Source: Flavobacterium frigoris (GTDB taxonomy: Bacteria; Bacteroidota; Bacteroidia; Flavobacteriales; Flavobacteriaceae). From it: DNA of 64,000 nt. The notes under the pieces are model-generated. The model did not search any database, had not been told where the DNA came from, and saw nothing but the letters and a program-made list of their open reading frames with translations. Where the stretch lies: NCBI RefSeq assembly GCF_900111075.1, contig NZ_FOFZ01000004.1, positions 1 through 64,000 on the forward strand. Direction: 5' to 3'. Below are positions 8,422-17,699 of this stretch, in pieces. Every line of letters starts with the position of its first letter. Position 1 is the first letter of the stretch. The position numbers and the translations under genes were made by a program.

Positions 8422-8718
8422 CTATTTCTCAGTTACTTGACTTTTAGGATCTTTTCTACAGTCAAAAATCCGTAAAATCCAAATTGTATCTTCTTCTACA
8501 GTGTAAATCAACTTGTAATGACTGACAATAATCCTCCTACATTCTAGTTCTATTTCATCTTGTTGGTATTGTTCGGTAAAAACCAACTCTCTTCCTGCCT
8601 TTAAAATAGCATCTTTAATATTTTTTGCTCCTTGTGGCGAGACTACTTTGTAGTGGTTGTGAATTATTTTTAATTGCTCTTTCGACTTATTCGTCCAAAT
8701 TACTTTTAATCTACCCAT
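8422..8718 (-). CDS. RelE/ParE-family toxin
   Basis: 98-residue basic protein with the RelE/ParE plasmid-stabilisation layout: two N-terminal helices (SKEQLKIIHNHYKVVSP, AKNIKDAILKAG), then a sheet ending in CRRIIVSHYKLIYTVEEDTI and IWILRIFDCRKDP. Tyr-Lys and the late Arg near RIFDCRKDP resemble the ParE/YoeB region. Whether it targets gyrase (ParE) or ribosome-bound mRNA (RelE) cannot be decided. Its ATG overlaps the antitoxin stop by one base (TAATG), and a terminator follows, so this is a two-gene module. Confidence 0.82.
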   Translation of the reverse strand: MGRLKVIWTNKSKEQLKIIHNHYKVVSPQGAKNIKDAILKAGRELVFTEQYQQDEIELECRRIIVSHYKLIYTVEEDTIWILRIFDCRKDPKSQVTEK

Positions 8719-8963
8719 TACCAGTTTTCTGATTCTTTTTCTAAATCTTCTTGAGTAGTAAACTCACCTCTTTTTATTTCGGCTATTGCTTCTTTCAATT
8801 CCTCTTTGTAAGCAATTTTTGTTAGTGGTTTTCCATCGACTGAATAAGCCACAACTTCCTCTTCCCAGTAACTTTCCATTACCGCTTTTACTACTTTCAA
8901 AAGACGTTCATCGGCTTGATTGATGTATTGTAACAGACTGTCTCTTAATTCTAAAGCTCCCAT
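8718..8963 (-). CDS. Antitoxin partner of the ParE-like toxin
   Basis: 81-residue acidic protein directly upstream of the toxin and coupled by a one-base overlap. It has an N-terminal helical part (RDSLLQYINQADERLLKVVK), a central segment VVAYSVDGKPLTKIAYKEEL, and a C-terminal acidic toxin-binding-like region (GEFTTQEDLEKESENW). No clear ribbon-helix-helix motif is seen; it resembles Bacteroidetes antitoxins paired with ParE toxins. A perfect TATCTTTG -7 box (minus strand, 8987-8994) lies upstream, allowing autoregulation. Confidence 0.75.
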   Translation of the reverse strand: MGALELRDSLLQYINQADERLLKVVKAVMESYWEEEVVAYSVDGKPLTKIAYKEELKEAIAEIKRGEFTTQEDLEKESENW

Positions 8964-8986
8964 GATTACTCCTTTTTTATATATTC

Positions 8987-8994
8987 CAAAGATA
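8987..8994 (-). promoter_or_regulatory. -7 element of the toxin-antitoxin operon
   Basis: Plus-strand CAAAGATA is TATCTTTG on the minus strand, a perfect TAnnTTTG match about 24 bases ahead of the antitoxin ATG. Confidence 0.55.
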
Positions 8995-9095
8995 GCTGTT
9001 TTATTTTGTATTCCTTTTTAGTCTTTTGTTATTTTATTTAATCGGAGTTCGAATAAACGAAACAACGGGATCCTAACAGTAACTCTAAAATAATT

Positions 9096-9147
9096 GCCAC
9101 AGATTCACAGATTAAAAAATTATTTTTATCATCTGTGAATCTGTGGC
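9096..9147. repeat. Long perfect inverted repeat (17-bp arms)
   Basis: GCCACAGATTCACAGAT (9096-9112) is the exact reverse complement of ATCTGTGAATCTGTGGC (9131-9147), with an 18-bp AT-rich spacer. It lies 28 bp downstream of the NmrA-type gene stop (minus strand) and is followed by A runs. It could act as a terminator or transcript-end hairpin. I recognise this as a type of dispersed inter-operon palindrome seen in Flavobacterium genomes. Confidence 0.8.
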
Positions 9148-9174
9148 CAAAAAAAACACATGAAATAAGGCAAT

Positions 9175-10065
9175 TTAATATACTAATTCCTCTTTATGTT
9201 TTTTAATAAAATCAGCCCATCTTGTTGGCTCTTTTCCTGTGATTTCAAAAAAGTTATCGAAAGTATCACTGGCTCCAGGAATAGTTCCGTTTGCATGTTG
9301 TTTCCAATGATCATATACACAGTTCATATAAGCCATATCTGCTACAGCATCTTTCATTTTTTGTAAAAAAATCTCAGGCGAAAGTGGCTCGTATCGAAAA
9401 GGCTTCCCTAGAATTGATGTCATTAATTCTGCAATTTCATCAAAGGTTTTTGCGTCATAACTAAGTCTGTACGTTTTGCCACTATGCAATTCCGGATGAG
9501 CTAGAGCTAATGCCGCAACTTGTGCCACATCATCAACGTCGACCCAACTCAAACAGGCACCGTCAACATAGGCATTAAGGACTCCTTTGTTTGTTGCTTT
9601 TTCGCTTCCATAGCTTAATAAATTTTGCATAAAATCCTGAGGGCGTAGATGCGTAAAGGAAAAACCACCCCACTCAACATATCTTTCTACCAACTGATGC
9701 CACACCCAATGCCCTACAGTTGCATCATCAGGTCCACAAGCTCCTAAATGCACAACATGTTTAATCCCTGCTTTCTTAGCATTGTCTAATAAAACCTTAC
9801 TTTGGCGTAACATGTCAACAGTATAACCCGTTACCATAAATAGACGATCTATGCCTTCAAACGCAGGCAAGTGTGTACTGTCGTCATCAAAATCAAGAAT
9901 GACCGTGGCTATTCCTCTATTTGTAAATGGAACTGCTTTTTCTTTAGATCGTACTGCTGCAACTATTTCTATTTCATTATTAGATAAAAGAAATTCAATA
10001 GTTTTACCACCAACCTGTCCCGTTGCTCCAGTGATAAGTATTTTTGGGAGTTTTGTATTCTTCAT
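9175..10065 (-). CDS. NmrA-type NAD(P)-binding oxidoreductase
   Basis: 296-residue atypical short-chain dehydrogenase. The N-terminal Rossmann motif GATGQVGGKTIEFL (residues 13-26) binds NAD(P). The blocks FMVTGYTVDMLRQSK and HVVHLGACGPDD follow the NmrA/azoreductase-like group. The active-site Tyr-xxx-Lys of classical SDRs is not evident, so it may be a redox sensor or an NAD(P)H quinone/azo-type reductase. It stands alone with its own -7 box (TAACTTTG, minus strand 10102-10109). The substrate is unknown. Confidence 0.8.
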   Translation of the reverse strand: MKNTKLPKILITGATGQVGGKTIEFLLSNNEIEIVAAVRSKEKAVPFTNRGIATVILDFDDDSTHLPAFEGIDRLFMVTGYTVDMLRQSKVLLDNAKKAGIKHVVHLGACGPDDATVGHWVWHQLVERYVEWGGFSFTHLRPQDFMQNLLSYGSEKATNKGVLNAYVDGACLSWVDVDDVAQVAALALAHPELHSGKTYRLSYDAKTFDEIAELMTSILGKPFRYEPLSPEIFLQKMKDAVADMAYMNCVYDHWKQHANGTIPGASDTFDNFFEITGKEPTRWADFIKKHKEELVY

Positions 10066-10101
10066 TATCTATATGTTTGTTTGTCTTTTATAAATTATAT
10101 C

Positions 10102-10109
10102 CAAAGTTA
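10102..10109 (-). promoter_or_regulatory. -7 element of the NmrA-type gene
   Basis: Plus-strand CAAAGTTA is TAACTTTG on the minus strand, a perfect TAnnTTTG match 37 bases ahead of the ATG. The rest of the gap up to 10357 contains nothing I recognise. Confidence 0.5.
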
Positions 10110-10357
10110 CAAATTAACTATGACTATGTGCTGCAGCTTTGATACTCATCGTTATAAGATATAGGCTAAATAGTCCGAAAATTAAGTCGAAAAGGCTCTA
10201 TCGGTAGTGGCAAGCTCAAACAAACATTCGAAAAGTAAAGTTAGAAAGCTACATACTAAAAAGAGCAATAAAAACCTTTTCAAAGAACGGTTGCTGATTT
10301 ACCTTCACTCTATCATCAATAGAACTGGAATCAAAACTATCGCAAAAACACTTTATG

Positions 10358-12076
10358 CTATTTTGGAACTACAATTTTTGCTTTGAAACCTTTATTAATT
10401 TGAGAGTCAAAAGTAATTATTCCGTTGACTGCCTGAATACGGTTTTCTGCATTTTGGAGCCCATTTTTCAACACTAGTTTTTCCGAGAATCCTATTCCGT
10501 TATCTGAATAGTCAATTTTTAGATTTTTTTGATCGCAATCAAACCCAATTACCACAAAACTAGCTTGGCTGTACTTCTTCATATTGACCATGAGTTCTTG
10601 TAATACTCTTTGCAACGCTATCTTTTTTTCAGTTTGAACTTTTGACCAATCTATTGGATTTCCGTTTTTAATAATGACTTCGGCACTGTCGCTTTTATAG
10701 CTACTTAGCATTTGTTTTAAATTCTGTTCAAAACTTTCTCCTGTCTCTATAGTACTATTCTCCCTAGAGAAATTTCGTGTTCTAATATATATTTTATCAA
10801 GACTATATATAAGTGTTTCCTTTTTTACCGGATTTTGTAAATCTTGAGTTTCGGCAAAAGTCATCGCATAAAAAACATCATTGGCGAGTTCATCATGGAG
10901 TTCTTTAGAAATTCGGGTTTCGGTATTATAACTCGCTTCTAAGCGTACTTGTCTGTTTCTATTTCTATAATAATTAATCAAATACGCTATAGTTCCAAGT
11001 AAAAGCAAGAATCCAAATACTAAGAGATACTTCTGACTTTTTTGTGTTTCCAGTTGGAGTAAAGTTTCTGCTCTTAGTCCCTTGTATTTGATATTTTCTA
11101 AAGTCGTTTTTCTCGAATCATACTTAATTTTAGCAAACTGATTTTTGGCGTTGTTGCGTACTGTTTTAATACTATCGTTAAGATTTATGAACATAGTAGC
11201 ATAATCATTTACTCCTTTTTCCAGATTGTAAGACATTAAGAATTCTAATGCCTCTAGTCGTTCATCAATACTTTGATGTTTTGTAGCTACTTTATAAGCC
11301 TGTAATGCAATCTCCTTCGATTTTTGATGATCTCTATTTTTATAAAAATCGGCCAAATGCAAATAGCTTTCAATACTCCCATAGGAATCATTAATTTTAG
11401 TCCTGATCGTTAAAGCCTGATTCATTAAGCTTAGTCCCTCTGGAATATGATTGTTTTTATAATAAGCAAATCCCAGATTATCAATAATCCTGGCTTTTCT
11501 ATTCGGTAACGTATCTAAAATATCAGATTTTAAAATGGGCTGTAAAAGAGCAACAGCCTTTCCGTACTTTTTTTGTTCCATATAAACCGTGGCGATATTA
11601 TTTAACGCTGTTGCTTTAGATACGGAATCGATTGCTGTTTTTAAAATTGTGGTAAAGTAGACAATAGCGTCATCGTAATTCATCAATTCTTCTGCTGCAA
11701 TGCCAAATAAATTATTTACGGCCATTTGATATTGCAAATCATTATTTATATAAGGTAAAGCCTCCGTCAAGGTTTCTTCACTACTATAATAATCTCCATA
11801 GGTCTGCTGGATTTGAGCCATTACAATAACATTATAGGTAATATAAGGACTGCTCCCCTCAATTTCAAATAATTCTTTGGACTTATTATAATAATAGAAA
11901 GCACTATCGACTTTATTATTGCTATTAAACGAATCGCCTAGTTCAGAGTATTTTTGGGCTTGGATGCTACGTTTACTTTTATTGTTTTTAGCACTAGCAG
12001 CAACTGCTTTAGTGTCTTTTTGGCAAGATACAATCGAAAACAAAAGCAATAAAATATAAATCGGGGGACGCAGCAT
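10358..12076 (-). CDS. TPR-containing sensor histidine kinase (LytS/NarX-like, lipoprotein signal)
   Basis: 572 residues. A signal peptide ends in a lipobox (LLLFSIVSCQK). Residues about 35-300 are tetratricopeptide repeats (for example KYSELGDSFNSNNKVDSAFYY). One membrane helix (YLLVFGFLLLLGTIAYLI) lies near residue 350. A HisKA_3-type dimerisation helix follows with phospho-acceptor His394 in SKELHDELANDV, then a HATPase domain with N-box ELMVNMKKYSQAS and G-box DNGIGF. In Bacteroidetes such TPR kinases pair with LuxR-type response regulators, but none is adjacent, so the partner must lie elsewhere. The signal sensed is unknown. Confidence 0.85.
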   Translation of the reverse strand: MLRPPIYILLLLFSIVSCQKDTKAVAASAKNNKSKRSIQAQKYSELGDSFNSNNKVDSAFYYYNKSKELFEIEGSSPYITYNVIVMAQIQQTYGDYYSSEETLTEALPYINNDLQYQMAVNNLFGIAAEELMNYDDAIVYFTTILKTAIDSVSKATALNNIATVYMEQKKYGKAVALLQPILKSDILDTLPNRKARIIDNLGFAYYKNNHIPEGLSLMNQALTIRTKINDSYGSIESYLHLADFYKNRDHQKSKEIALQAYKVATKHQSIDERLEALEFLMSYNLEKGVNDYATMFINLNDSIKTVRNNAKNQFAKIKYDSRKTTLENIKYKGLRAETLLQLETQKSQKYLLVFGFLLLLGTIAYLINYYRNRNRQVRLEASYNTETRISKELHDELANDVFYAMTFAETQDLQNPVKKETLIYSLDKIYIRTRNFSRENSTIETGESFEQNLKQMLSSYKSDSAEVIIKNGNPIDWSKVQTEKKIALQRVLQELMVNMKKYSQASFVVIGFDCDQKNLKIDYSDNGIGFSEKLVLKNGLQNAENRIQAVNGIITFDSQINKGFKAKIVVPK

Positions 12077-12157
12077 ATAAAGTAACTTTCCCCGAAAGTA
12101 GTATTTAATTGTAGATTAATACTTATAATTATTGATTTTTTGACGGTGTGGTAAAAA

Positions 12158-12300
12158 TTATATCATCCCTTATCCGCCTTATTCTATTTCCACAGACCGA
12201 CGGTACAACGCATATCAGTAAATTAAAAAAAAGTGAGCATGACGCATCGAAACCCTTATCCACAGAAGGGAAATCCACCACGGCATAAAGTGACCAAGAG
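12158..12300 (+). pseudogene. Decayed copy of the 3' end of the dnaE-type polymerase gene
   Basis: In plus-strand frames this stretch reads IIPYPPYSISTDRRYNAYQ, a stop, IKKK, then after a frameshift VSMTHRNPYPQKGNPPRHKV. These align in order with the last 47 residues of the DnaE at 5166-8213 (FIPDPRYSNSKDRQYKAHQ, then VSMTHRAPYPQEVNLPRYKM). Nothing of the rest of the gene remains. This is the scar of a second mutasome cassette, or of a rearrangement that carried the 3' end here. Confidence 0.8.
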
Positions 12301-13017
12301 ATGTTTTACGATGAAATTTTTAAAGTGAAATTTGTAATTAATTTAAATGATAAAATTTATTAATCAAATATTTCAAAACAAAATAAAGCACACTTACAAC
12401 CACTGCTAAAGAAAGCAGGAAGCTAATCAGGTTTACCACAATATTAGGGATAAACTTCAATCTAGGATGCGTAAAGTAAGGTTCACGATGGAGTCTCTCG
12501 TGGATGTTTTCTTTTACTATTTTTATTTTTTTCTTGATAATATTATTTTTTTACAAGCTACGCTTACCGCAATTATTTGAAAGAACACCCTATCGATGTA
12601 GCTGGATTACTATTTACAAAATCCTTTTTAACCCTACTAAATTAAACAATTAATTTAATATACCGTAAACACGAAATAGAAAGAAGATCACATTTACATC
12701 TTCATTCCATCATTTAATCGCATTCTCTGTCCTTTCGAGCTATTGTTTTACTGGAAAATGGAACTTGAGCCACCACTCTTTCGGCAATTACAGTAATCGA
12801 TCACTCCCTATTATTCTTAATTATACTATTTTTTAATTCTTTTTTGTTTTGTCCTTATGTAACTATATCAACAGGATTTAGTGGGGAATTCCCAAACTGT
12901 ATCACACTGTTTATTTAAACATAACTACTTAATATTAAATATCCTAAAATAAAGCAAAAACACTAGCAGACTATAAAAATAAACTTTTCGTGTATTAAAA
13001 AAAGGTAGATTTATAAA
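12301..13017. other. Gene-poor stretch, possible small membrane peptide remnant
   Basis: On the minus strand an open frame from about 12560 down to 12338 reads ENIHERLHREPYFTHPRL followed by a hydrophobic helix (NLISFLLSLAVVVSVLYFVL), but it has no ATG start. It could be the end of a lost membrane-protein gene. From 12600 to 13017 I see nothing I can name apart from AT-rich leader DNA for the next gene. Confidence 0.35.
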
Positions 13018-13923
13018 ATGGTAAATAAATTACTTCTTTTCCTATTTCTGATTTCTCCGTTACTAAGTAATTCACAACAATATGTGGATCTCTTAAATAT
13101 AAGCTATTATAAATCGGGAGATACTAATTTTACAAACAGTTCTAAAAGTACTTCTATTTCTATTTTTGACTCTAAAATAACTTTGCCAATTGTTTTAAAT
13201 GAAAAAACTGCCCTTATCACTGGGTTTGATTTCAATATTAAAAAACTACAATTATTTCCTAATTCTAATTTCAGTAATCTATACTATACTCGTCTTAAAT
13301 TAGGTTTTGCCACAGACCACTCGGATAAATGGATCGGTACTTATGTCTTATTACCAATATTATCTTCGGATTATAAAAATATAAGTTCAGACGATATTTA
13401 TCTCGGCGGTATTGCGGTATGGACTTATAAAAAGCGCAAGAACTTCAATTATAAATTTGGACTATATACTGGAAATGAAGCCTTTGGTTTTTACATTACT
13501 CCCTTAGTAGGTATTTACTACATCAGCCCTAATTCTGGTTTTGAAATTAGTGCATTAATACCGGGGCTCTTTGATGTGAATTTTGGTGTTTCCAATAAAA
13601 CGAGACTCGGAATCGACTACAAAGGAAACTCTGAAACATTCAAAATTCAAAACGACAAAGCGCTAACAACTTATTTAGAAAATAATTCTTTAGAGTTTTC
13701 ATCCTACCTCCAAAATAATTCGTTGGACAAAAATCTTCTTTTACGTTTAAAAATTGGGTATTCAACAAACAGTTATGATGTATACGCTGTTGACGATAAA
13801 ATTAATTTATCAATTACTCCTTTTAAGTTTGGAAACAACAGAACTAAATTAAATTCTGAATTAGACTATAGTGCATTTTTAAAGGTCGAAGCTATATATC
13901 GATTCCCTATTTCTTCGAAATAG
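13018..13923 (+). CDS. Outer-membrane beta-barrel protein, DUF6268-like
   Basis: 301 residues with a signal peptide (MVNKLLLFLFLISPLLSNSQ). The rest alternates hydrophobic and polar residues with aromatic girdle strands (YYTRLKLGFATDHSDKWIG, FNYKFGLYTGNEAFGF, TPLVGIYYISPNSGFEIS), as in an 8- to 12-strand barrel, and ends in a typical barrel-terminal strand (KVEAIYRFPISSK). It resembles the Bacteroidetes DUF6268 family. The function is unknown. It is a single gene, and the flanking DNA on both sides contains decayed gene copies. Confidence 0.65.
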   Translation: MVNKLLLFLFLISPLLSNSQQYVDLLNISYYKSGDTNFTNSSKSTSISIFDSKITLPIVLNEKTALITGFDFNIKKLQLFPNSNFSNLYYTRLKLGFATDHSDKWIGTYVLLPILSSDYKNISSDDIYLGGIAVWTYKKRKNFNYKFGLYTGNEAFGFYITPLVGIYYISPNSGFEISALIPGLFDVNFGVSNKTRLGIDYKGNSETFKIQNDKALTTYLENNSLEFSSYLQNNSLDKNLLLRLKIGYSTNSYDVYAVDDKINLSITPFKFGNNRTKLNSELDYSAFLKVEAIYRFPISSK

Positions 13924-14627
13924 AATTGTTATTACATAAATTCTATTCGATAAAAAAACCGCCCTGTTCCTTTTAAACAAAACGACTTTGAATCTATTTT
14001 AGCGTGACTCCTAATCTAATAACTTATAATAGAACATTTCAGGAATGCCTTCTACTCCGACTTCGATCATCAATTTTCTCTGTGCTTCTGAATTGATTAT
14101 TGCTTTAACCTTATCAATATCTGAGATTTAAAATATTAGTATTATCAAACCCTCAGAATATTGAGTCATTAATGGAACCATCTTACTGCTATACCTCTAT
14201 CATCATACATCTTATGTAATGGATCAATGCCTTCTACATAACGAGTATCTTTTAATCTGTATTTCAAAGTTTTTTAGGCGCAACAAATTCATTTTATTAA
14301 TTACGATCTACATTCAGATTCTAATAAAATACTTCGACAACTAAAAACCTATATTCTAAAATTTAATACGATAGTGTGCAATTATTTCTCCGTATTTTTA
14401 CAAGCCTACAACTGTATTAATTGATTTATATATTTAATAAACGAATTTTTAGATTTTGTTTGATGTCACAATTTATTTTACTGACTACAATCTAAATTCT
14501 GAGTATACCAACATTAAACAAGTCCTAAAATTTGATAATATAAAATTTAAAAACATTCTAAGGAATAATTTTAAAGTACCTTTAACAATTAACAAGTGTT
14601 TTCTTTTCTTGTAAAATAGATGAACAA
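13924..14627. other. Gene-poor stretch with a decayed lipoprotein gene copy
   Basis: Apart from the pseudogene at about 14020-14270 this stretch is AT-rich and shows no frame I can support. A stem half (aaaaaaaccgccc, 13951-13963) resembles the start of a terminator but its partner is missing. Confidence 0.4.
14020..14270 (-). pseudogene. Decayed duplicate of the tandem-domain lipoprotein gene
   Basis: From 14020 to about 14130 the DNA is nearly identical to the 3' end of the gene at 16766-17482 (only scattered substitutions over about 110 bp, encoding the tail EGIPEMFYYKL). It then degrades, with a second recognisable patch near 14190-14245 matching the region encoding WLKVYDEEG. Frameshifts and stops break it. 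The near-identity of the first part points to recent duplication or gene conversion. Confidence 0.8.
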
Positions 14628-16247
14628 ATGAATTTAATGAAATTCCATTTACTAATGAATCTACAAAATAGAAAAAAACTAGAAATTCTAAGTGTCATAA
14701 TTGTGCTCATTTCCATAATTAGTTTTCTAGGCTATCTATCCAAATTCAGTTTTTATTCAATTTTACCTTATCCATGGTCCTTACCGATTCAAATAAATTC
14801 TTCAATAAACTTAGTCTTATTTTGTATTTTGTTACATTTTATAGTTAACAAAAAAAATAATCTTTTTATTAAATATTGCTCAATAGTAATAATTGTAAAT
14901 GGTCTTCTAAATTTACTCTACATTATACACCTTAACTCTGGCATTCTTAATTCAATATTTGCTAATCCTATTTTAGATGGTGTATTAATTGCCAGGTACA
15001 CTAATGGCCGACCTTGCGTCGCAAGCATCCTTAGCTTTACATTAATGGGGTTCTCGTTTTTGGGGATACATTCAAAAAATAAAATTTTTAATCAAATAGC
15101 ACAAGCTACTTTGCATCTAGTTACACTAATTTCAATTCTTACAATCTTAGGCTTATCAGATCACATCCCAAGTTTAGATCAACTCTACTTCTTTAGTAAT
15201 TTTTCGATATATGGTGCTTTTATGCTCATGTTATTATCTATAATGGCCGCAGCTGTTCAGCCCAATTTAGGTTTTGCAGCAACATTTATTGGTTCTAAAA
15301 TAGGACACGAAATTAGCCGTTCTTTATTTCCGAAAATATTATTCTCGGTTTTAATCGTAGGATATTTAAAAATTTTAATCGCAAGATCAGCTTTAATAAA
15401 TGAAGCTTCCGCAAATGCATTATTACAAACCTCATATATTTTAATCGCCTTATTTATAATCTACTTTACAAAAGAGAGTTTAAATAAAATTGATGATAAA
15501 AGAAAAGAAGCTGAACGTAAAATTGTCTTAGCAAACAACAGTCTTGAAAAAAGGATTATGGAACGTACAAACCATCTAACGCAACAAAATAAGCAGTTAG
15601 AGGAATTTGCATATGTAGTCTCTCATAATTTTAGAGCACCTGTTAGTAATTTACAATCTCTTATAGATATTTATAAAGAGGAAAAAGACATCAAAATTAA
15701 AGACCTATTATTAGAGAAATTTGAAATAACAATAAATAATCTTGATACGACACTAAATGATCTATTAAGCGGCATTTCCGTTAAAAATGATTTGAAAAAG
15801 AAAAAAGAAAACTTATTATTCCAAAACTGCTTTTTAAATGTAGTTGACTCTTTACAAGGAGATATTATTAAATACGGAGCTCTAATTACTAGTGATTTTT
15901 CGAAGGTGGCAGCTATAGAATATTCAGCTATATACTTAGAAAGCATAATTCAAAATCTTCTGAGCAATGCCTTGAAATATAGTTCTCCTCTACGAACTAT
16001 CACAATTCATTTTCAAACCCACATCATTAACGATGGAGTAGTACTTACGGTTTCTGATAATGGAATAGGAATCGACTTAAAGGAACATGGAAACGATATC
16101 TTTGGGTTTAACAAAATTTTCCATAAACATCCTGATGCCAAAGGAGTTGGACTTTTTCTCATTAAAGCCCAAGTTGAAGGAATGGGCGGTAGTATAAGCG
16201 TAGAGAGCACAGTTGATATTGGAACAAAATTTGAAATTATATTTTAA
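14628..16247 (+). CDS. Membrane sensor histidine kinase
   Basis: 539 residues. The N-terminal 290 residues carry about eight membrane helices (for example LEILSVIIVLISIISFLGY, INLVLFCILLHFIV), a MASE-like integral sensor. A short coiled coil follows (KEAERKIVLANNSLEKRIME), then HisKA with His333 in VSHNFRAPVSNLQSL and HATPase with [12 protein letters not shown] and DNGIGIDL. The Bacteroidetes form with Phe-Arg after the phospho-His is common. In-frame ATGs at 14640 and 14655 could also serve as starts. The response regulator begins nine bases after its stop, so the two form a two-component pair. The ligand is unknown. Confidence 0.87.
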   Translation: MNLMKFHLLMNLQNRKKLEILSVIIVLISIISFLGYLSKFSFYSILPYPWSLPIQINSSINLVLFCILLHFIVNKKNNLFIKYCSIVIIVNGLLNLLYIIHLNSGILNSIFANPILDGVLIARYTNGRPCVASILSFTLMGFSFLGIHSKNKIFNQIAQATLHLVTLISILTILGLSDHIPSLDQLYFFSNFSIYGAFMLMLLSIMAAAVQPNLGFAATFIGSKIGHEISRSLFPKILFSVLIVGYLKILIARSALINEASANALLQTSYILIALFIIYFTKESLNKIDDKRKEAERKIVLANNSLEKRIMERTNHLTQQNKQLEEFAYVVSHNFRAPVSNLQSLIDIYKEEKDIKIKDLLLEKFEITINNLDTTLNDLLSGISVKNDLKKKKENLLFQNCFLNVVDSLQGDIIKYGALITSDFSKVAAIEYSAIYLESIIQNLLSNALKYSSPLRTITIHFQTHIINDGVVLTVSDNGIGIDLKEHGNDIFGFNKIFHKHPDAKGVGLFLIKAQVEGMGGSISVESTVDIGTKFEIIF

Positions 16248-16256
16248 AACTATCTT

Positions 16257-16661
16257 ATGGACAAAAAATTAATTATTGCAGTTATTGATGACGATTCTAT
16301 TTTCCAATTTATCGCTAAAAGACTGATCGAATCAATTAATTCTGAACACAAAACTATTATATTCTCAGATGGAAAAGATGCCATCGATTTTATCCATCAT
16401 AACCTCGATGAAATCGACACTCTTCCTGATATTATATTTCTTGATATTAATATGCCAGTTATGAATGGTTGGCAATTCTTAAATAAATATATTGAACTCA
16501 AGTCGAAAATTGAAAAAGAAATAACGATTTATATCGTTAGTTCTTCAAAAAATCCGGATGACTTTATTAAAGCAGAAAACATACATGAAGTGACAGAATA
16601 TATAGTCAAACCTATCAACCGCGAAAAATATACAAACATCCTAAATTCCTTTTGCAAATAA
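16257..16661 (+). CDS. Single-domain response regulator (CheY-like)
   Basis: 134 residues, receiver domain only. The acidic pocket is in AVIDDDSIFQF, phospho-acceptor Asp63 in IIFLDINMPVMNGW, Ser/Thr in YIVSSS, and Lys in YIVKPINREKY. With no output domain it must act by protein contact or as a phosphorelay shuttle. It is co-transcribed with the kinase at 14628. Confidence 0.88.
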   Translation: MDKKLIIAVIDDDSIFQFIAKRLIESINSEHKTIIFSDGKDAIDFIHHNLDEIDTLPDIIFLDINMPVMNGWQFLNKYIELKSKIEKEITIYIVSSSKNPDDFIKAENIHEVTEYIVKPINREKYTNILNSFCK

Positions 16662-16765
16662 AACCTCCATTATTGTTTTGTCTCATTAAAAGTTAAAAAA
16701 AAATATAATAGATATTAAAAAAACGCAAGAAGGTATGTTTTTACGGTTCTATAAATATCGTGAAT

Positions 16766-17482
16766 TTATTCTACCAACTTATAATAGAACATTTCAGGAA
16801 TGCCTTCTACTCCGGCTTCGATCATCAATTTTTTCTGTGCTTCTGAATTGATCATTGCTTTAGCCTTATCAATATCTGAGATTGCAAATACTAAAGTCAC
16901 CACATTAGGATCATCCAAACTTCTTGCCATCCCTCTGTCAATTAAGCCTCCTTCCATTCTTTTGATTGTTCCTTCTTCATCATACACTTTGAGCCAAGCG
17001 TCAAAATCTTTTACACGATGGGTTACCATTAGTCTGTCTTTTAGGTTTATTTTTGAGTCATCATTTCGAATTACTTCATAAAAGCCGAATTTAGGAGTAC
17101 TCATTACACCCGCTTTCTTCATAGCATCCTTCAGGCTGGGCAACATGCTAAAATCTTTTGCTTTATTGACATCGTTCATTTTATCAATTACCATGATGGT
17201 ATTAGGATTATCCATCCCTCTACCAATAACAAAATGCGAAATTCCATAGGTCATTCGGATTGAATCGTGCGCATCATACGCTGCCCTCCATTTATCGTAA
17301 TCAGCAACATCGTGTTTAATTACAATAACCTTAAAAGGCATGAATGCTATACTGGTAGTATCAACCTCTTCCATTTTACTCATTTCCGCTACTTTTTCAG
17401 TTTTATTATTTTTACATGAAAAGAATGCAACAGTAGAAACTATTACTAAAATTGACATCAACAATTGTTTACTATTTTTCAT
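16766..17482 (-). CDS. Lipoprotein with two tandem dimeric alpha-beta-barrel-like domains
   Basis: 238 residues from the ATG at 17482 (an upstream TTG at 17524 is unlikely because it precedes the signal peptide). The signal peptide ends in a lipobox (VSTVAFFSCKN). Two repeats follow: VIVIKHDVADYDKWRAAYD...GMDNPNTIMVI and LMVTHRVKDFDAWLKVYD...SLDDPNVVTLV. This is the ferredoxin-like fold of antibiotic-biosynthesis-monooxygenase/cyclase-like proteins. The function is unknown. A decayed copy of its 3' end lies at 14020-14270. It is convergent with the two-component pair. Confidence 0.7.
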   Translation of the reverse strand: MKNSKQLLMSILVIVSTVAFFSCKNNKTEKVAEMSKMEEVDTTSIAFMPFKVIVIKHDVADYDKWRAAYDAHDSIRMTYGISHFVIGRGMDNPNTIMVIDKMNDVNKAKDFSMLPSLKDAMKKAGVMSTPKFGFYEVIRNDDSKINLKDRLMVTHRVKDFDAWLKVYDEEGTIKRMEGGLIDRGMARSLDDPNVVTLVFAISDIDKAKAMINSEAQKKLMIEAGVEGIPEMFYYKLVE

Positions 17483-17636
17483 CTTATTATTTTTAAAGTT
17501 AATTACGCTAAGTAAATATAACAATAAATACTGAAAATCAGATACTTACATTTTTTTTTGATTCAAAAAAACAAGAGTAGAATTTATATTACTTTCTCTC
17601 CCGTAGCGATTTCAGGACGGCACATATTTCCATAAA

Positions 17637-17668
17637 AAAAAGTCTCGTTACTGATAACGAGACTTTTC
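17637..17668. terminator. Bidirectional terminator downstream of the M1 peptidase
   Basis: Perfect stem AGTCTCGTTA (17641-17650) and TAACGAGACT (17655-17664) with a CTGA loop, flanked by an A run on the left and a T run on the right. It lies 30 bp past the peptidase stop codon (minus strand). Confidence 0.85.
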
Positions 17669-17699
17669 TAACCTTTTAAAAGCTATTAATTTAGAATTA

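Noticed and set aside
12338..12560. Hydrophobic minus-strand frame (small membrane protein)
   Set aside because: No ATG, GTG or TTG start in a sensible place and stop-rich surroundings; kept only as a note in the intergenic entry.
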